Position numbers and translations under genes: made by a program. Under the pieces are notes generated by a model, which saw only the letters and a program-made list of their open reading frames with translations, did no database searches and was not told the origin of the DNA. A DNA stretch of 64,000 nt from DASSKK01 sp035690495 (GTDB lineage: Bacteria > Actinomycetota > Actinomycetes > Propionibacteriales > Nocardioidaceae), in contig DASSKK010000003.1 in NCBI GenBank assembly GCA_035690495.1, positions 142,992 to 206,991 on the forward strand. The letters are read 5' to 3'. How positions within the stretch are numbered: the first letter of the stretch is position 1; the number at the start of each line of letters is the position of its first letter. Shown here in pieces: positions 9,363-17,593 of the stretch.

Positions 9363-9368
9363 TAGGCT
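9363..9368 (+). promoter_or_regulatory. -10 box, leaderless permease start
   Basis: TAGGCT, 6 nt, GTG 9375. It lies 13 bp from the divergent DUF4245 box. Confidence 0.55.
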
Positions 9369-9374
9369 TCCGCG

Positions 9375-10652
9375 GTGCCCCCGGTCCTGCTCGATGCAGT
9401 CGCGGTGGCCGCGCTGGTGGCCCTTCTGGCGGTGGCCTTCACGCATCCACCAGGGTGGGTTGAGGCGGGAGCTGGACTGGTGGCCGCGGCCGTGGTGGTG
9501 GGTGTGGGCGCCGTCGGTCCGCACGCGGCGCTGGACCAGGCGCGCCTGCTGCTGCCGGTGGTGGGCTTCCTCGCGGGCATCCTGGTCGTCGCCGAGCTCT
9601 GTGCGGTCGAGGGCGTCTTCGCGGCGGTCGGGGCGCTGGTCGGCCGGCCGAGCGTCGGACGTCCGCAGCGGTTTCTGGTGCTGACGTTCGCGGCCGCCGC
9701 CGTGATCACCGCAGTGCTGAGTCTCGATGCCACCGTGGTGCTGCTCACTCCGGTGGTGGCCGCCGCGGCCTGGCACTCCAAGGTGGACGACAGGCCGGCA
9801 GTCACCAGCTGCGTGCGTCTGGCGAACTCCGCGTCGCTGCTGTTCCCGGTCTCGAACCTGACCAACCTGCTCGCCCTCCCGTTCGCGCCGGTCTCCTTCC
9901 TGCGTTTCGCGGCACTGATGGCACCGGTGTGGCTGGTCGTGATCGGCGTGGAGTACGCCGGCGTCCGGCTCTTCTACACGCGAAGGCTCTCTGCGGACCG
10001 CTCTGCCGGAGTCGAGGAGGCCGGGCTCGCCGAGGTGGGATGGACCCCACAACCGCTTCCCGTGGTGCCAGTCTCGGTGGTGGCTGCGATGCTGGTCGGG
10101 TTCGCCGTGGCCTCGCACTTCGGGGTCGCCCCGGCGTGGGTGGCGGCAGCGGCAGCCGTCGTGCTGGCGGCGTACGCCGTCTCCCGCCGGAGGACGACGC
10201 CGCGGGCGGTGCTCGCCGCGGCGCACCTGCCGTTCGCGGTGTTCGTGCTCTGCCTGGGCGTCGTCGTGGCCGCGCTCACCGACACATTCCTGGGCACGCT
10301 GGTGGCGCACGTCCTTCCGTCCGGCACGTCGTTGTGGGCGCTGCTCGGACTCGCGGTCGTGGCGACCGTGCTCGCCAACGTCGTCAACAACCTGCCGGCA
10401 ACCCTGCTGCTGGTGCCGCTGGCGGCGCCGCTCGGGGTGACCGCCGTGCTCGCGGCTCTGGTCGGACTCAACGTCGGGTCCGGGCTGACCTACACCGGGT
10501 CGCTGGCCAACCTGCTGTGGCGGCGTACGCTGAGCGGGCGCAACCACAAGGTCTCGGCCTGGCAGTTCCACCGGCTCGCCGCCGTCGTCACGCCGCCAGG
10601 AGTGTTCCTCGGGGTGCTCGTGGTCTGGGCCTGGAGCGGGGTCATCACGTGA
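9375..10652 (+). CDS. ArsB/SLC13-type ion transporter
   Basis: A polytopic permease of 425 residues with about 10-12 hydrophobic segments. The repeated half-site motifs VLSLDATVVLLTPVV and, in the second half, VLANVVNNLPATLLLVPLA are typical of the ion transporter superfamily that includes ArsB, NhaD and SLC13 carriers. No ArsA, ArsC or ArsR gene lies nearby, so arsenite export is only one option; anion or Na+/H+ transport is equally possible. GTG 9375 sits 6 nt after a TAGGCT box. Confidence 0.75.
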   Translation: MPPVLLDAVAVAALVALLAVAFTHPPGWVEAGAGLVAAAVVVGVGAVGPHAALDQARLLLPVVGFLAGILVVAELCAVEGVFAAVGALVGRPSVGRPQRFLVLTFAAAAVITAVLSLDATVVLLTPVVAAAAWHSKVDDRPAVTSCVRLANSASLLFPVSNLTNLLALPFAPVSFLRFAALMAPVWLVVIGVEYAGVRLFYTRRLSADRSAGVEEAGLAEVGWTPQPLPVVPVSVVAAMLVGFAVASHFGVAPAWVAAAAAVVLAAYAVSRRRTTPRAVLAAAHLPFAVFVLCLGVVVAALTDTFLGTLVAHVLPSGTSLWALLGLAVVATVLANVVNNLPATLLLVPLAAPLGVTAVLAALVGLNVGSGLTYTGSLANLLWRRTLSGRNHKVSAWQFHRLAAVVTPPGVFLGVLVVWAWSGVIT

Positions 10653-10691
10653 GACAGATGAGCGAGTCGCAGTGGTGTCGGAAGTTGTCTG

Positions 10692-10697
10692 TAGGGT
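10692..10697 (+). promoter_or_regulatory. -10 box upstream of the glycosyltransferase-acyltransferase gene
   Basis: TAGGGT lies 11 nt before ATG 10709. It would give a leader of only a few nucleotides and excludes the alternative start at 10658. Confidence 0.4.
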
Positions 10698-10708
10698 ACG
10701 AAAGCGAC

Positions 10709-13270
10709 ATGGCATCCGAGCTGCTGGAACGGGACGCGGACCTCTCCGCTGACGACGAGGTGACGTCCGCCGCGGGTGTGGCACGCCCGCATCGGGTGCT
10801 GGTGCTGTCCGCCGACATGGGCGGTGGTCACAACGCGACCGCCACCGCGCTGGAGGAGGCCGTCGAGCGCTGTTGGCCTGGCAGCGAGATCCGGCGGCTG
10901 GACACCCTGGACGTGATGGGTCCGGGCATCGGGGCGGCCTTCCGCCAGACCTACGTCACCAACGTCGAGACCACCCCGTGGCTCTACGAGTTCTTCTACG
11001 CCAGCCTGTGGCGGCACCGGTGGTTCGCCCGCGCGTCCAAGCGCTTCACCGGCAGCTGGTGCGGCCGGCGGCTCGCCCGCCACATCGACAGCTTCGACCC
11101 GGACCTGGTGCTCTCGACCTACCCGCTCGGCAGCTCCGGGCTCGCGTGGCTGCGCACGCACCGTGGCCTGGCCCCGACGACCGCGGCCTGGATCTCGGAT
11201 TTCGCGCCGCACCCCTTCTGGATCTACCGGGAGCTGGACGCAAACTACGTGATGCACCCGGTGGCCCGGGCGCACGCCTGGGCTGCGGACCCCGGTGCGG
11301 TGATCCGGGTGAGCGCGCCGCCGGTGCCCTCCCGTTTCGCCGCCCGTGACCATGGAGCAGCCCGCCGCGAGCTCGGCCTACCCGGGGACCGGCTCGTCGT
11401 GCTGCTGTCGTGCGGCAGCTACGCGTTCGGCGACACCGAGGCAATGGTGCGCACGATGTGCGAGGCCTCGGGCCCGGTGACGGTGCTGGCCGTGTGCGGG
11501 CACGACGAGGCCGCCAAGCAGTCCCTGGAGTCGCTCGGTGTCGACCCCGAACGGCTGTACACGTTCGGCTGGGTCGATGACATGTCGGCCCTGCTGAACG
11601 CCGCCGACCTGGTGGTCACCAACGCCGGCGGCGCGACCGCGCTGGAGGCGATGGTGGTCGGCACGCCGGTCGTCTCCGCGGTCCCGATCGCCGCCCACGG
11701 TGCCGCGAACACCGACCTGATGGCGGTCTCGGGCGCCGGCGAGCTCTGCGTCGACCTGGACGGGCTGCGCCAACTGGTCAGCGCGCACGCACGCGACTAT
11801 GCCGCCGGCCGGTTCGGCACGGACCGGATGTCGCTGCCGCCCGCGCCGGACGGCTCCCTGGACGAAGCCCTGCTGGCCCTGGTGCGGCGCCGAGACGAGT
11901 CGCCGGGGGACGGACCCGAGACCGGGCCGAGCGGCCCCGATAGTGCGCCACGCCGGCACGCGCCGCGACGGTCCCGCCGGGTGTGGCCGATGCGGGCCTC
12001 CGACGCCTTCTTCTGGCACGTCGAGGAGTCCGGTCTCCCCCAGGAGGTGGGAGCCATCGCCGAGGTGGACCCGCTTCCGTCCGGCCGGGCACTCGACGCT
12101 GCGGGGCTGGCAGAGTCTCTGCGTCCTCGGCTGTCCGGGCTGCCGACCTCCCGCCGGGTGCTGGTACGCCGTCCACTGGGCTGGCTGCTGCACGACCGGG
12201 TCGACCTCGACCGGCACATCGACGAGAAGGCACCCGCCGACGACACCGAACGCGCCCAGTGGGACGCCGCCGCCGAGCTGTGGCACCGGTCGCTTCCGGA
12301 GGGACAACCGGGCTGGGCGATGCGTCTGGTGCGGCCACGTCGGGTCGGAAATGTCGCCGACGCCGGCGAGGAGGGGGACACGCCCAGCCTGTTCTGCGTC
12401 AAGCTGCACCACTGCCACGCCGACGGCATCTCCGCGATCGGCCTGTTCGACCGGCTGCTCGACCCCGCCGAGGGCGACCCGCTCATCGAGCGCCGGCCCG
12501 GCAAGAACAGCACGTCCGGCAAGGTCTCGCCCTGGTTGCTGGCCCGCGGCCTGGTGTCGCTGGCGACCAGGGGAACGGCGCCGCGGCACCCTCTGAACAG
12601 TGTCGGTCAGACCGGGCGGACCCGGATGGCGGCCGTCGCACTGGACTGGGCACAGGTCCGCAGCGCCGCCGCCCTGCACGACATGCGTCCGCACGAGCTG
12701 ATCCTCGGGGTGCTGGCCGACAGCCTGATCCGGGTGCTCGGCGAGGCGGGACTGCTCAGCGACGGCCAGCCGATCCGGGTGATGGTGCCGGTCGCGATGC
12801 GGGCGCCGCGCCTGGACCGGATCTCGGGGAACTGGACGGGGTCGGTCGCGGTCGACGTACCCACCCGGGCGATGACCACCACCGCCCGGGTGGGTGCCGT
12901 GCGCGACGAGCTGCGCAGCCGTGCCGCCCGAGGCGAGGGCCAGGCGGCTGCGCTGGCGATGAAGATCGCCGGCGAGCTCCCCGGACAGCTGCACGGCTGG
13001 TTCGCGCGCAGCGTCTACGGCCGCCGCTTCACCAACACGGTGGTCTCCTACATGCCCGGCGCGCGCGGCCCGCGCTGGCTGGCCGGGGCCCGGGTGCGCT
13101 TCCTGGTGCCGGTGCTCCCGCTCGCGCCCGGGTTGCCGGTGACCGTCGGCGTCATCGTGTCCGACGGCGTCGCCGGTGTGGGGATCTGGTTCGACGAGGC
13201 CCTGGAGCTCGACCCCGACCGGATGTGCGCGACCGTCCAGAACAGCTTCGAGCAGGTCGCAGCCACGTGA
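10709..13270 (+). CDS. Two-domain lipid enzyme: GT28-type glycosyltransferase fused to WS/DGAT acyltransferase
   Basis: An 853-residue fusion. Residues about 25-390 resemble MGDG-synthase/MurG-like GT28 enzymes: ADMGGGHNATATAL at the N-terminus, then LLSCGSYAFGDTE and the nucleotide-sugar site VVTNAGGATALEAMVVGTPV. A polar, proline/arginine-rich linker (about 392-428) leads to a wax ester synthase/diacylglycerol acyltransferase domain with the catalytic HHxxxDG motif (HHCHADG, about residue 567) and the late family block NTVVSYMPGARGP. It could glycosylate diacylglycerol and acylate the same lipid pool. ATG 10709 is preferred because of the TAGGGT box; ATG 10658 is possible. The stop overlaps the next start. 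The frame runs through both domains with no interruption visible. Confidence 0.8.
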   Translation: MASELLERDADLSADDEVTSAAGVARPHRVLVLSADMGGGHNATATALEEAVERCWPGSEIRRLDTLDVMGPGIGAAFRQTYVTNVETTPWLYEFFYASLWRHRWFARASKRFTGSWCGRRLARHIDSFDPDLVLSTYPLGSSGLAWLRTHRGLAPTTAAWISDFAPHPFWIYRELDANYVMHPVARAHAWAADPGAVIRVSAPPVPSRFAARDHGAARRELGLPGDRLVVLLSCGSYAFGDTEAMVRTMCEASGPVTVLAVCGHDEAAKQSLESLGVDPERLYTFGWVDDMSALLNAADLVVTNAGGATALEAMVVGTPVVSAVPIAAHGAANTDLMAVSGAGELCVDLDGLRQLVSAHARDYAAGRFGTDRMSLPPAPDGSLDEALLALVRRRDESPGDGPETGPSGPDSAPRRHAPRRSRRVWPMRASDAFFWHVEESGLPQEVGAIAEVDPLPSGRALDAAGLAESLRPRLSGLPTSRRVLVRRPLGWLLHDRVDLDRHIDEKAPADDTERAQWDAAAELWHRSLPEGQPGWAMRLVRPRRVGNVADAGEEGDTPSLFCVKLHHCHADGISAIGLFDRLLDPAEGDPLIERRPGKNSTSGKVSPWLLARGLVSLATRGTAPRHPLNSVGQTGRTRMAAVALDWAQVRSAAALHDMRPHELILGVLADSLIRVLGEAGLLSDGQPIRVMVPVAMRAPRLDRISGNWTGSVAVDVPTRAMTTTARVGAVRDELRSRAARGEGQAAALAMKIAGELPGQLHGWFARSVYGRRFTNTVVSYMPGARGPRWLAGARVRFLVPVLPLAPGLPVTVGVIVSDGVAGVGIWFDEALELDPDRMCATVQNSFEQVAAT

Positions 13271-14166
13271 CCGTCATGTTCCTGATCGCCGTGCCCGCCG
13301 CGATCGCCGCGGCAGCCGCGTTCGGGTCCGCCGGCGTGCTCCAGCACCGCGCCACCCACGAGGCAGCCGTCCGCAAGCCGATGCAACCCGCGCTGCTCGC
13401 CGACCTGATCCGGATCCGCTCGTTCCGGATCGGGGTACTGCTGGGTGCGGCGGGCTTCGCGCTGCAGGTGGTGGCGCTGCGTTTCGCGCCATTGATCCTG
13501 GTCCAGCCGCTGCTGGTCACCGGCGTGCTGTTCTACCTGATCCTGGCCTCGGCGATGGGACATCACAGCCCGGATCGGGCGCTGTTCCTGGCCGCGCTCA
13601 CCGCACTGGCCGGACTGTCCGCGTTCCTGGTCGTCGCCCGGCCGGGCGGCGGTGGGACCGGCAGCCTCGGTGGCGTCGACGCGCTCGGCCTGGGCGCGGG
13701 TCTGGTGTTCGCGGTCGCCCTGTGCCTGTTCGGCACCACCCAGGTGCGGGCGGAGTCCCGATCCCTGCTGCTGGCCGTGGCGACCGCGGTCTGCTACGGC
13801 GTCACCGCCGGCCTGGTCCGCGACCTGACCACCTTCGAGTTCTCCGCCTCCCTGTTCACCCACTGGCAGCTGTACGCCGTTGCGGCGGTCGGTCCGGCCG
13901 GCTTCCTGCTCAACCAGAACGCCTACCAGGTCGGCACGGTCGGGTCCGCCGCGCTGGCCGTGATCACCATCGGCGACCCGCTGGTCTCCATCGGCATCGG
14001 GATCACCTGGCTCGGAGAGGGCATCAGCGCCGGCGCGTGGGCGATCGCCGGCGAGGTGATCGCGCTCGCGGTGATGGCCGGCGGCGTGTGGGCGCTCGCG
14101 GTCCGGGCCCAGCACGTCGCCAAGCGTCTCCAGGCGGCCGGCGAGCTGCCCGAGGAGGCTCGGTGA
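13267..14166 (+). CDS. DMT-superfamily transporter
   Basis: About 299 residues with nine to ten predicted transmembrane helices, beginning MFLIAVPAAIAAAAAFGSAGVLQHRATHEA. The layout and motif AVITIGDPLVSIGIGITWLGE fit the drug/metabolite transporter superfamily (NIPA/EamA-like). GTG 13267 overlaps the stop of the upstream fusion gene by 4 bp; ATG 13276 is an alternative. Coupling to the lipid enzyme suggests a role in export or in supplying a lipid precursor, but no substrate can be inferred. Confidence 0.7.
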   Translation: MTVMFLIAVPAAIAAAAAFGSAGVLQHRATHEAAVRKPMQPALLADLIRIRSFRIGVLLGAAGFALQVVALRFAPLILVQPLLVTGVLFYLILASAMGHHSPDRALFLAALTALAGLSAFLVVARPGGGGTGSLGGVDALGLGAGLVFAVALCLFGTTQVRAESRSLLLAVATAVCYGVTAGLVRDLTTFEFSASLFTHWQLYAVAAVGPAGFLLNQNAYQVGTVGSAALAVITIGDPLVSIGIGITWLGEGISAGAWAIAGEVIALAVMAGGVWALAVRAQHVAKRLQAAGELPEEAR

Positions 14167-14173
14167 CCGCGCG

Positions 14174-14926
14174 GTGACCCGTCTGCGGGGAGCACAGGTG
14201 CTGGTCACCGGAGCGACCTCGGGCATCGGGCGAGCCGCTGCGGAAGCAGCCGCGGCCCGGGGCGCACGGTTGCTGCTCACCGGACGCGACGCACGCGCGC
14301 TCGATGCGCTGGCAACCACGACGGGCGCGGCCGTCCATGCCGTCGATCTCGCCACGACGACCGGCCCGGACGAGCTGGCCGACTGGACGCTGGGGCACGG
14401 CGTGCCCGATCTGGTCGTCGTCGCCGCCGGTGCGGGGCTGGCCGGGCCGGCGGGAACCGCCGACCCGGAGACCCTCGACCGGCTGGTCGCGCTGAACCTG
14501 CGCGCGCCGGTCCGGCTCACGGAGCGGCTGGTGCCCCCGATGCGCGAGCGTGGCACCGGGCATCTGGCCTTCGTCGGCTCCATCGCAGGAATGGTGGGCG
14601 TCCCCGACGAGTCCGGCTACGCAGCCACCAAAGCGGGTCTGCACGGTCTGGCACGCAGCCTGTCGGCCGAGCTGGCAGGCACCGGGGTCCGGGTCACCAC
14701 GCTCGCCCCAGGGGTCGTCGACACCGCGTTCTTCACCAGGCGCGGCGCACCACCACCGCGCCGTGGACCGCGCCCACGGACCCCGGCCGCAGCCGCCAAG
14801 GTGCTGCTCGACGCGGTGGAGGCGGACCGTGCCGAAGCGCTGCTGCCGAGCTGGCTCCGCCTGGGCGTCGTGGTGCAGGCCGCCGCCCCCGGGTGGTACG
14901 CACGGCTGGCCGGCCGGTTCCGCTGA
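14174..14926 (+). CDS. Short-chain dehydrogenase/reductase
   Basis: Classical SDR of 250 residues: cofactor motif TGATSGIG (TGxxxGxG), a shortened VVVAAGAG in place of NNAG, catalytic Ser in FVGSIAG and Tyr-x3-Lys in YAATK. NADP preference is plausible from the TGRDARAL segment. The start lies 7 nt after the transporter stop, so it is probably the third gene of the lipid operon. The substrate is unknown; fatty aldehyde or ketone reduction would fit the context. Confidence 0.85.
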   Translation: MTRLRGAQVLVTGATSGIGRAAAEAAAARGARLLLTGRDARALDALATTTGAAVHAVDLATTTGPDELADWTLGHGVPDLVVVAAGAGLAGPAGTADPETLDRLVALNLRAPVRLTERLVPPMRERGTGHLAFVGSIAGMVGVPDESGYAATKAGLHGLARSLSAELAGTGVRVTTLAPGVVDTAFFTRRGAPPPRRGPRPRTPAAAAKVLLDAVEADRAEALLPSWLRLGVVVQAAAPGWYARLAGRFR

Positions 14927-14952
14927 CACCGTCCGGATGGGGAGCGTCAGCG

Positions 14953-15055
14953 GACGACGACTCCGCGCCCGGCTGGCCAGGCGGAGGAGGGAGGCGCACC
15001 GGGGTTGTGCGTCGACCGACGACAACGCCGCCAGCCGGGATGCGGAGTCGTCGTC
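14953..15055 (-). repeat. Hairpin element A (copy 1 of 3) between convergent genes
   Basis: Long stem: 14953-14977 pairs with 15030-15055 over about 24 bp with one bulge. The loop contains a conserved core shared with elements at 37135-37219 and 45857-45908. On the hpnH strand the core reads GCGGCGTTGTCGTC. The right arm overlaps the last bases of the hpnH stop, and the SDR stop lies 27 nt to the left, so it could end transcription from both sides. Confidence 0.75.
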
Positions 15056-16061
15056 AGGAGACGGCGGCGCGGAGAGACTCCTTAAGGGACCCCATCGTGG
15101 CCAGGACGGCCGTCGGCTCGTAGCCGCAGTGCGCCATGCAGTTCGCGCACCGGTCGTCGCGGCCGCGCCCGTAGGACTCCCAGTCGGTCTCCTCGATGAG
15201 CTCCTTGTAGGTCTTCGCGTAGCCGTCCGACATCAGGTAGCACGGCTTCTGCCATCCGAACAGCGAGTAGCTCGGGATCCCCCAAGCGGTGCAGGCGAAG
15301 TCCTGCTTGCCCTCCAAGAAGTCCAGGAACAGCGGTGAGTGGTTGAGGCGCCACCGCTTCCGGTTGCCACCGGCGAACGCCTTCTTGAACAGCTCCCGCG
15401 TCTCGGTGACGCCGGGGAAGTGGTCCTGGTCGGGCGCCTTCTCGTAGGCGTAGGCGGGAGAGATCTGCATGCTGTCCACGCCGAGGTCGTCGTTGAGATA
15501 GTCGAGCACGTCGATGACGTTCTGCGGGGTGTCGTTGGAGAAGAACGTCGAGTTCGTGTTGACCGTGAACCCCTTGCTCTTCATCCAGCGGATCGCCTCG
15601 ACCGCCTCGTCGAACACCCCTTCCTGGCACACCGACTCGTCGTGGCGTTCGCGCAGACCGTCCATGTGGACGACGAACGAGAAGTACGGCGACGGCTTGA
15701 AGTCGAACTTGTCCCACCACTTGCGCACCAGCATCGCGTTGGTGCACAAGAACACGAACTTCTTGCGGGCGACCAGCTCGTTGACGAGCGTGTCGATCTC
15801 CGGGTGCATCAACGGTTCCCCGCCGGCGATGGAGACCATCGGGGCGCCGCACTCCTTCATCGCGTCGAGCGCCTGCTGGACAGGCATCCGCCGGCGCAGC
15901 TCGTCGGCGGGGTGCTGGATCTTCCCGCAGCCGGCACACTGCAGGTTGCACGCGAACAGCGGCTCGAGCTCGACGAGCAGCGGGAACTTCTCCCGCCGCA
16001 TCAGCTTCTGCTTGGCCAGGTAGCTGCCGATCTTGACGGTTTGACGCAGCGGCATGCTCAT
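15054..16061 (-). CDS. hpnH: Adenosyl-hopene transferase HpnH (radical SAM)
   Basis: Radical SAM enzyme that joins the 5'-deoxyadenosyl radical to diploptene, the first step in making C35 hopanoids. The cluster motif CNLQCAGC gives cysteines 38, 42 and 45, followed by SIAGGEPLMHPEID for SAM binding; the C-terminal DDRCANCMAHCGYEP may hold auxiliary cysteines. 335 residues is typical. Last gene of the eight-gene operon, starting in a 4-bp overlap with the HpnG-IspH stop. No HpnO aminotransferase or HpnI/J/K lies nearby, so the window supports adenosyl- or ribosyl-hopane as the furthest product. Confidence 0.95.
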   Translation of the reverse strand: MSMPLRQTVKIGSYLAKQKLMRREKFPLLVELEPLFACNLQCAGCGKIQHPADELRRRMPVQQALDAMKECGAPMVSIAGGEPLMHPEIDTLVNELVARKKFVFLCTNAMLVRKWWDKFDFKPSPYFSFVVHMDGLRERHDESVCQEGVFDEAVEAIRWMKSKGFTVNTNSTFFSNDTPQNVIDVLDYLNDDLGVDSMQISPAYAYEKAPDQDHFPGVTETRELFKKAFAGGNRKRWRLNHSPLFLDFLEGKQDFACTAWGIPSYSLFGWQKPCYLMSDGYAKTYKELIEETDWESYGRGRDDRCANCMAHCGYEPTAVLATMGSLKESLRAAVS

Positions 16062-17593
16062 GCGGTCCGCACCTCCTTGGGCAGGGTGAATTGGACGTCT
16101 TCGGTGACGAGGTGGCGGGTGTGCACCTCGACGGACCCCAGTCCGCCGACGGCGTCGACCAGCTCGTCGACAAGGGCCTGGGGGGCGGAAGCCCCCGCGG
16201 TCAGGCCCACGGTGGTGGCACCGGCCAGCCAGCCGAGCTCGACGTCGTCGACGTCGTCGACCAGGTAGGCCTGGGTGCCGAGCCGGCGCGATGTCTCGAC
16301 CAGCCGTTGACTGTTGGAGGAGTTCTGCGAGCCGACCACCAGCACCACGTCGGACTCGGTCGCCACGGTGGTCAGTGCCTCCTGCCGGTTCGTGGTGGCG
16401 TAGCAGATGTCGTCGGAGGCGGGCGCCTTCAGCTTCGGGAACCGGTTGCGGAGCACCTCGACGATCTCGTCCACCTCGCGCACCGACAGTGTGGTCTGCA
16501 CCAGGTAGGAGACGTGTTCGGGGTCCTCGATCTCGACTCGAGAAGCGTCCTCGGCATTCTCGACGAGGACGGTCCGCTGCGGCCGCTCCCCCATGGTGCC
16601 CTCGGTCTCCTCGTGGCCGGCATGCCCGATGAAGATCACGGTGTCACCGCGGTCGGAGAAGCGGCGTACCTCCGAGTGCACCTTGCTGACCAGCGGACAG
16701 GTCGCGTCGATGACGTCGAGCTCGCGGGCGCCGGCGCGCTCCCGGACGGCCGGTGAGACACCGTGCGCGGAGAACACCACGGTGGCACCCTCCGGGACCT
16801 CGTCCAGGTCCTCCACGAAGACCGCACCGCGTCGTTCGAGGTTGTCCACGACGTGCCGGTTGTGCACGATCTGCTTGCGCACGTAGACCGGGGCACCACG
16901 CAGCTCGAGCGCGCGCTCGACCACTTCGATGGCTCGGTCGACCCCGGCGCAGAACGACCTCGGCTCGGCGAGCAGCACAGTGCGGGACGGCGCGACCGCA
17001 GCCGCCCATTCGTCCAGCGCGGGGCCGATCCGGCGGAGTGTGGCCAGCGCCGAGCGGACCGACCGCAAGGTGGCCGGCCTCAGCACGGGACGGTCCGCCG
17101 TGTCCGCGACCACCCGCACGACGGCTGCGGGACGGTCGACGGTGACCAGCCAGGCCGACTCCATGTCGACGGCGAGCGCCCCTTGGGCGTGCAGCTCCTC
17201 CCGCTCCGCACCCTGCGCAACGTGGTCGACCCCGGCGATCGCGCCGACGTGGACCCGCAGTCCCTCGCGGCGCAGCCGAGCCGCCAGCATCCGTGCGGAG
17301 GGAAGGCTCACGGTGGTCTGGCCGTCCCGGATCAACCGGTCGGCGACCACGACGTCGCCGGTGCGAAGGTCCGGGTCGAGTCCGCCGCAGATCCCGGCGA
17401 CCGCGAGGGCGCCGGCCTCTGCGAGCGGGCCGTGCGCAACTGCCCGGGAGGCGTTGCCGGCCCCGACTCCGCACCTGGTCGTCGGGGTTCGGGCCGAGCG
17501 CAGGGCGCGCTCCTCGAGCCGGGTGGGCGCACAGATGCGCGCCGGGACCGCCGTCACGTACGGCGACGTGGTTGAGTGCAGTGTCGCGCTCAT
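16058..17593 (-). CDS. Fusion of HpnG-like nucleoside phosphorylase and IspH
   Basis: A 511-residue two-domain protein. Residues about 1-215 form a PNP/UDP-phosphorylase-type domain with GICGGLDPDLRTGDVVVAD, AVDMESAW and VVADTADRP, matching the hopanoid-associated phosphorylase HpnG that removes adenine from adenosylhopane. Residues about 220-511 are a complete IspH with cluster cysteines in RSFCAGVDRA, DATCPLVSKVH and DDICYATTNR and the HEETEGTMGE block. ATG 17593 has a strong GAGGAG ribosome-binding site and sits in a 4-bp overlap with the shc stop. The same chain would supply IPP/DMAPP and process the side chain. It is a second ispH beside the housekeeping gene at 6240. Confidence 0.88.
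   Translation of the reverse strand: MSATLHSTTSPYVTAVPARICAPTRLEERALRSARTPTTRCGVGAGNASRAVAHGPLAEAGALAVAGICGGLDPDLRTGDVVVADRLIRDGQTTVSLPSARMLAARLRREGLRVHVGAIAGVDHVAQGAEREELHAQGALAVDMESAWLVTVDRPAAVVRVVADTADRPVLRPATLRSVRSALATLRRIGPALDEWAAAVAPSRTVLLAEPRSFCAGVDRAIEVVERALELRGAPVYVRKQIVHNRHVVDNLERRGAVFVEDLDEVPEGATVVFSAHGVSPAVRERAGARELDVIDATCPLVSKVHSEVRRFSDRGDTVIFIGHAGHEETEGTMGERPQRTVLVENAEDASRVEIEDPEHVSYLVQTTLSVREVDEIVEVLRNRFPKLKAPASDDICYATTNRQEALTTVATESDVVLVVGSQNSSNSQRLVETSRRLGTQAYLVDDVDDVELGWLAGATTVGLTAGASAPQALVDELVDAVGGLGSVEVHTRHLVTEDVQFTLPKEVRTA

Noticed and set aside
9375..10652. Arsenite efflux pump ArsB
   Set aside because: Fold fits, but no arsenic-resistance gene is near and no specific residue is diagnostic, so the call stays at superfamily level.
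9929..10657. Open frame upstream of the GT28-WS/DGAT gene in the same phase, giving an apparent 1113-residue protein
   Set aside because: It lies inside the permease gene in another frame, is full of Arg/Gly/Ala runs, and has no domain; the real start is 10709 (or 10658).
9339..10784. Long minus-strand frame joined to the DUF4245 gene
   Set aside because: Antisense to a clear membrane transporter, with His/Arg/Gln-rich low-complexity translation; the real gene starts at GTG 9338.
11378..12994. 538-residue minus-strand frame
   Set aside because: Shadow of the GT28-WS/DGAT gene on the other strand; no motif.
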